A stretch of DNA of 64,000 nt, from assembly GCA_001414485.1 (NCBI GenBank), contig LLEY01000208.1:29915-93914 (forward strand), read 5' to 3'. The number at the start of each line of letters is the position of its first letter. The stretch's first letter is position 1. The position numbers and the translations under genes were made by a program. Shown here piece by piece: positions 58,569 through 64,000 of the stretch. This DNA comes from Calycina herbarum. Its lineage: Eukaryota > Ascomycota > Leotiomycetes > Helotiales > Pezizellaceae. The notes under the pieces were generated by a model. The model did not search any database and was not told the origin of the DNA. It saw nothing but the letters and a program-made list of their open reading frames with translations.

Positions 58569-59461
58569 TCACAGAGCACGAATCCCTCGGACCTTCACCT
58601 CGATATCGGCTTTTTCATTTGCGCGCTCGTATTTTGCTTGTGCTTCTTCCAGTGTCGCTCCAATTATTGAGGTAATACCAACAAAGAATTTGATTAATTG
58701 CGGGTCACGACCTTGCGCAGCAGCATCGGCACGGATTTGAGCAGCTGTTTGAGATGGGATCAGCCCACCAACATAGATCGCTTCAGCATGCTTCGATCCA
58801 AAAGCTCGCCCCATTTTCGAAGTTCCAGTTTGGAAAAGTACAGAAGTTCTCTGGGGGCTTGGGTGTGTCTGGAACGGTGTCGAGGATTTCAAGTACTTGC
58901 CTAATGCATTGTTAGTTCTGCTACTCCTGTCATTTTCATATCCACTAACCTTTATGCTCGAGTTTTTTCACCTTGCTTGGCTCATAAGCCACTCTGTTCT
59001 CTCTATCCCAGACTTTACTATCATCCGCCCACGAGCTCTCCCAGAACTTATACACCAAGTCCATATACTCATGCGCAACATTATACCGCTCATCATGCGG
59101 CACCATACCATCAGCACCCAACTTCAAAGCCGCACTTTTACTCGAACTCGTCACTACATTCCACGCTACCCTCCCCTCAGTCAAGTGATCCAACGCCGTA
59201 AAGGTCCTCGCCAAAATGAACGGTGTCAAATTACTCGTGCTCCCAAACCCAACACTCTTTGTCACAGTTGCCATAGCTGGAATGAGGACCATCGAATCTA
59301 GAACTGCAGAATGTGCTCCTGCGCGTAGGATTGGAGCTGTGGATTGAGAATAGATGTCGAAGAGGGAATATGAATCCGTGAAAAATATGAAGCTGATTTT
59401 TCCTTCCTCGGCAAGTTTGGCGAGGTCTGAGCCTGCACTTCGATATAGGACGAGCTTTTTC
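58569..59461 (-). pseudogene. Truncated NtaA-type FMN-dependent monooxygenase
   Basis: Exon 59461-58950 and exon 58900-58569 join across a canonical 49 bp intron (GTTAGT...CTAAC...TTAG), restoring HKGKYLK. The encoded part has FIFFTDS, TVTKSVGFG, NLTPFILARTFTALDHLTEGR, WNVVTS and HDERYNVAHEY, typical of the luciferase-like family of nitrilotriacetate or sulfur-compound monooxygenases. About 280 residues are present against the usual 440-470: the N-terminus stops at the junction with the AT-rich repeat at 59462, and the C-terminal third is replaced by a stop and unrelated sequence. It is therefore a two-sided fragment, although the remaining reading frame is undamaged, which suggests a fairly recent loss. 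Confidence 0.75.
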
Positions 59462-60369
59462 TAAACTTTCTATATTTGGCAGGAACTAAGCTCCTCGAAA
59501 GCTAAGTCAGTTAGCTCTTATATAAGTGTAGAGGCTATGCTATACTAGCTCTAAAGAGCGAAAAAACCTCTAATATAACGCTGACGTCTAAGTTTCTCTA
59601 AATACTAAAAGCTAAATAAAGAAAGAATAAAGAAATAAGAGATAGTAGTCTAGGCTATATTATTAAGAGGCTATTAATACTTCTTATATTCTAGGTTCTA
59701 TCGACACTGCTAAAACCTTATTTACCTATAGTATTTCTCTTTATAGTATTCTCTATATAGTTAGTCTTCTATTAACAACTATAATAGGCTATAGAGATAA
59801 AGCGCCTAGAGGTCTAATAGAGAATCCGAGAGCTAGTCGAATACTCTACTCTCTTAGACCTACGATTTATATAGTCTCTAGAGATATAGCTATATATAAT
59901 AGTAGAGTCTCTCTAAGTTATAATTTAGATAAGATAGATAACTATCTTTCTTAACTTTTAAGTATTCTTAAGAAAGTATATAAAGTAGATTTATATAGCT
60001 AGGATTAGAGTTAGTATAAGTAGTAAGGTTATAATCTAGGTATAGGTTTAAGTAGAGAGAGCTATACTTTATTAGTATTATCTCTTAATAATAGCGAGAA
60101 ATCTCGTTATAGTCTTCTAAATTAGATATAGAGTTACTATTCTAGTCTACTACTTCTAAAGCCTTATATTCTAAATAGTAATAAGATATATATATCTTAC
60201 TATATAGAGGTTAATTCTAGGTTATTATATATCTTTTAGTAGAGATTATATAGTAAATCTTGTTTATAAAGTCGGTTAGTAAGAGAGAAGATATTAGAAT
60301 AATAGTAGCTATTAATACTACTAAGAGAGAGATAAAGAAATTAGCTATCTCTTCTACTTTATTATAAAA

Positions 60370-60866
60370 AACTTTTAGATACTAGGTATACTAGCTAGTA
60401 CTTCTAGTATATCTAGTATATCTAGTATAGTTAAGCTTTAAGTATATAAATAGTATATTTCTATAATAGTTATACTAGCTAGTATACTTGATACTAGATA
60501 TACTAGTATAATAATTATACTAGTAGTTATAATAACTACTACTTACGTATATATATATATATATATATACGCCTGTCTATCTATATACTCTATATATATA
60601 AGAAGTATCTTTCTAAGTAAAGTTTTACTTAATTCTACGATTTATCGCTCGGTTTTTTAATCTATTATAGTTTCGTATAACTAGAGAGTATATAAAGAGG
60701 TAGAAGGCTAGTTATATAACTATGTAATTCTAGAACTTAGTAGATAAGTCGGCTTTAGTAACTTTAGTATTAAGAGTTAGATAGCGAATCGCTTTTAATA
60801 CTAAGACTAACTTGTATTATTTACAGCGTCGTATATACTCTATAGCTGCTAGTATACTTAGTATAA
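60370..60866. repeat. Dispersed repeat, copy 2 (first at 28480-28890)
   Basis: Matches the left repeat block in the same order, including a (TA)n stretch at 60551-60570, the 'agtaaagttttacttaatt' segment and the 'atacttagtata' end. It links the two RIP-altered regions as members of one repeat family. Confidence 0.7.
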
Positions 60867-60867
60867 C

Positions 60868-61021
60868 GAAACTCAAACGAACTAAACAAAGATAACTAAG
60901 TCTCGAAGGTTAGTATATAAGTAAGAAGTACAGATACGTGTAATGAAACTCAAACGAACTAAACAAAGATAACTAAGTCTCGAAGGTTAGTATATAGGTA
61001 AGAAGTATAGATGCGCCGGGT
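60868..61021. repeat. 77 bp tandem duplication
   Basis: Two copies of a 77 bp unit start GAAACTCAAACGAACTAAAC at 60868 and 60945 and differ at only a few positions, mostly C/T or G/A. Confidence 0.9.
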
Positions 61022-63745
61022 TGTTTACTTAGAAGTGAACTCGTTACTTATATCAAAGATATTAAATAAGATAATAAGATTAATAACTAAAGTTAAGTAC
61101 GAAGCTCCTATCTAATAGCAGACGTGTTAGTCTTATATAGAACCTTTGTTTATATTAGAGTCCTACTTAGCAGGAGTCTCGAAGATAGAGTCTAACTCTA
61201 TTTCTAGGGCTTCTTAAAACTAGACTCTATTACCTAACTGCTCCTAACCGAGTTACGTGATATAACTATAATAAGATCCTAGGATTATATGTCTTACTAT
61301 ATCTAATCCTTTCTTCTTTCTAGGGTTATAATAGTGCTCGTCCTATTAAGGCGTCGCCTAGACTTTACTTCGTTATATGCTAGCACGTAATTCGTAATAC
61401 TATCCTCTTCTTATCCTAGCGTGTCCCTATACTAGAATATAAACCTAAAAATATATCTATTAGAAAGATATCGACCTCTCTTTATATATAAACATGTCCT
61501 CTATATATATAAAACGAAAAGAGCGTTTAACTCTTACTATATAGATCGAATCCGTATAACGTCTAGCTAAGACTTGTTCTTTTTATCGTAAACAGTTCTG
61601 TCGATGCTTCCTAGAGCTCTTTAAATCCTCTCGCTGTTCTAAGTATATTTAGTTAAAAAGGTCCTATAATAGCTCTAGCTATCTTATCGTTTCTGTCTCT
61701 AGGCCTTGAAAACCTATGTATCGATTTTTCTTTAGCCCTATATATAAACGATTCCCTATTACTCTTCCGAGTCCTTCTCCTTCGAGTCCTTCTCTCGAGT
61801 CCTCTTCTGCCTAGTTTCCCGCCTTTGAGATAGCTTCTTTCGTTAAACAGGTACTTTCTAATAACGTGTCTCTATCTAACCCTAGTCCTGAATTCTAGGT
61901 AGCTCTAGGTTTTATTAGTAGAACTTCTAAAGTTCTTTTAAGTAACAGTTAAGGTTACTTTTTAGTTCTTATAAGTTCTCTAAATATAAGTAGTCTAACT
62001 ATTTAATTAAGTACTTAACTTTACTTCTAATAATCTTATAGTTAAGAATCCTTTCGACTTCGTATTTAGTATTTAGATTAACTAGTTGAATTTCTATATA
62101 TAGAGCTAGTAGTGCTCCTAGTAGTACTAGTTTAAGTAAGGATATATAGAATACTAGGTAGATGTTTATTATCCTTAGTAGTACTAATTTATAATTTAAA
62201 AGTCTCTTAACTTATTTAATTTTAAATAGTCTAAGTTTTTTATAATCTAGTTTATTACTTAGTCTTTTTATATTAATGTTTTTTTATACTAAGTAGACCT
62301 TATCTCTCTCTTTTAGTATTAGCTTCTAACTACGTCGTTTATTATAGTAGTACGTATTTCTTTCAGCTATAAATTACAAATCCTCTATAAGTTCCTTATA
62401 TAGCCTTTTAATTTTCGAGATATAAATACAAGTAAGTTAGTTATCGATAGTCGTAGATAGCGGTTCTTAATACGCCGATAATTTATACCTAAAATTAGCG
62501 TAGAATAGCGTAATAAGTATTATTTCTATTACTAAACTATTATAGATAAACTATACTAAAGGCAGTAGTTCTACCTAGTTGTCTTACTAGTAGTTTATAT
62601 AACAACGAAGGTATGTTTCTACTACTTAGTTTATACGTTCGTTTCCTCTATTTGTCTAAGAGTAGAAAGCTATAGAGAGCTTTCTTTTCGCACCTAATCG
62701 CTCTATAAGAGCGATCTAAAATTTCGAGGTAAAGAGCTTATCTCTATCTAAGAGTATTTCTTTAGATAGTCTATATCTTAAGACTACTTCTCTAAGAAAT
62801 ATAAATGCTAATTCCTTAGCTATACTTAACTCTATATATGTTATTAGAATTATATACTTTATAAGTTGTTCTATAATAACTAGGATTATGTTATATTCAA
62901 CTCCTATTATCGGATCTTTAGATTTTAGTAATTTAATAATAAAATCTATAGATATCGATTTCTAAGGTATTTATAGTATTAGAGTAGTATTTATCTATCT
63001 ATAAGGAGTATAGTAGGAAGCCTTATTCTAGGTATAGTTATTATATTCTGCTATTACTTTCTTAACTATCGTAGATAATCGATTAATATAGTAGTATTAT
63101 CTTATCTACTAAAGGGTTCTACGAATTCCTTAGTAGCTATAAGTAGGCGTAGCGTAGTATTCTTATATAAACTCTCTTATATACGAGCTAGGAACCTATA
63201 GTTTCTCTTTTATAGACTAGTTATAACCTTTATATATGTTCTGAATTTTATCTATCTAGATATCGTTTATTACTGCTATTTCGTATATAGTAGGTACTAA
63301 GTCTCTATTCTTAAGAGTTTTTAAGATCGTAATCTTCTTATACTCTTTATTCCCTTCGTATCTAGGTTTCTAGCTAAGAGTGTTAGCTCGAGTATTTAAC
63401 GTTCTCTTTATATATTAAATAACGATATTAAATCCTTCTAATATCTCTACCTATCTAGCTAACTATCTAGTCGTAAGTTCCTTAGTTATTATAAACGTTC
63501 TAAGGTTCTTATAGTTAGATAGAATCGTAACTTAGTATTTAGCTAGCTATAAATAGATTCTCTAGTATTCTAAGGCTAATACTATAGTAAGTAATTCCTT
63601 ATCGAATATACTATAGTTTTATTATACTAGGTTAAACGTTTTAGAATAATATATAATAGGTATAAGTTTCTCTTTCCTATTTAGTTATAGGTAAATCGTA
63701 TCTACTAATATATCTAAGACGTTTGTTTTAATTATACTAGGTTTT

Positions 63746-64000
63746 TGTTAAAATGGTCACGCAAGAGGGCAGAAGGCAGAAGTCAAGGGTATAAATTATG
63801 TGTATATGTGTGTGTGTGTATGTGTGTGTGTATGTGTGTGTGTGTATGTGTGTGTGTCCTGGGTAGACGTCCCAGGACCTAGTTATATACACATGTGTAT
63901 AAAGGACTCTTTGTATATACGTATGCGGAATACGCATGCGGTGTACAAAGGACTCTTTGTATATACGTATGCGGAATACGCATACGGTGTACAAAGGACT
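63746..64000. repeat. GT/CA microsatellite and 46 bp tandem repeat at window end
   Basis: A composition break at about 63745-63750 (TGTTAAAATGGTCACGC) is followed by a TGTGTGTATG microsatellite (63796-63858). Then comes a 46 bp unit starting AAAGGACTCTTTGTATATAC at 63901, 63947 and 63993, continuing off the window. Each unit contains an inverted repeat GTATGCG-GAATA-CGCATAC. The TGTT start could be an LTR end inserted into the gypsy element, but only one side is visible. Confidence 0.8.

Larger units (their letters stand above)
59462..63745 (-). mobile_element. Ty3/gypsy chromovirus remnant, RIP-mutated, 5' part missing
   Basis: Minus-strand translation, with many TAG/TAA stops, shows in element order an RNase H region (DKELLTIV near 63590, then RTFIITKELTTR and GFNIVI), an integrase core at about 62690-63010 (SIDFIIKL, GVEYNIILVI, DRDKLFTSKF), the post-integrase GDKVYLV block near 62290, and a C-terminal chromodomain at 62073-61960 (YEVERIL, KYLIK, LDYLYLEN). 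The order identifies a chromodomain-bearing Ty3/gypsy element. The reverse transcriptase, protease and gag that should lie beyond 63745 are absent: sequence changes there to normal composition. Below 61.9 kb lie the expected 3' untranslated and LTR region and other repeats (59462-60866), whose borders could not be set. Confidence 0.85.

Noticed and set aside
63737..63994. 85-codon minus ORF with His/Thr/Tyr repeats
   Set aside because: It is a translation of the microsatellite and the 46 bp tandem repeat.
63901..64000. Telomere or CRISPR-like array at the window end
   Set aside because: The 46 bp units are contiguous without spacers and lack a TTAGGG-type telomere motif; CRISPR arrays are not expected in a fungal genome.

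Overview
The window is genomic DNA of a filamentous ascomycete (Pezizomycotina; a leotiomycete would fit, but that is a guess). Evidence: genes carry several 45-65 bp introns with GTNNGT donors, CTAAC/CTGAC branch sites and YAG acceptors; families such as HET, DUF3716, CorA-like and highly reducing polyketide synthase are typical of these fungi; a dispersed 5S rRNA gene is present; and normal-GC gene islands alternate with very AT-rich repeat blocks whose stop codons (TAG/TAA at former Gln/Trp positions) are the signature of repeat-induced point mutation (RIP).

Left island (1-27.56 kb). In order: an Hsp70/actin-like ATPase-fold gene cut by the window start; a putative Zn2Cys6-type regulator; a tautomerase-like gene; an unknown single-pass membrane protein; an AT-rich gap; a DUF3716 protein; glutamate decarboxylase; the mitochondrial phosphate carrier; a CorA-like membrane protein; a P-loop sulfotransferase-like protein; and a 4.75 kb multi-exon gene joining an N-terminal lipase-like alpha/beta-hydrolase domain, in which the nucleophile serine is replaced, to a C-terminal CorA domain with an intact GMN motif. 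The island ends in a gene fragment cut off exactly at a transposon end.

Central repeat block (27.56-37.97 kb). A ~200 bp terminal sequence occurs three times, once inverted on the left and twice direct on the right. Between the copies lies a heavily RIP-mutated Helitron (Rep, then Pif1-type helicase) and a microsatellite-rich stretch. The rightmost copy is split by a younger 1,676 bp Tc1/mariner-type element with 28 bp perfect inverted repeats and a TA target duplication. The uninterrupted left copy serves as a paralogous empty site.

Right island (38-59.46 kb). A C2H2-finger gene and a 134 bp solo LTR with a perfect 5 bp target duplication precede a secondary-metabolite locus: a polyketide-transferase-like alpha/beta hydrolase and a 2,387-residue highly reducing polyketide synthase (KS-AT-DH-[vestigial MT]-ER-KR-ACP, no release domain), divergently transcribed from a ~1 kb intergenic region. 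Next to them is a decaying 3-ketodihydrosphingosine-reductase-like gene. Then follow a variant 5S rRNA gene with compensatory helix changes, a HET-domain pseudogene, and a flavin reductase beside a truncated FMN-dependent monooxygenase: the two halves of a nitrilotriacetate-monooxygenase-type system, one of them broken.

Right repeat block (59.46-64 kb). A minus-strand Ty3/gypsy chromovirus remnant retains recognisable RNase H, integrase and chromodomain. It breaks off at about 63.745 kb against a CA microsatellite and a 46 bp tandem repeat that runs off the window.
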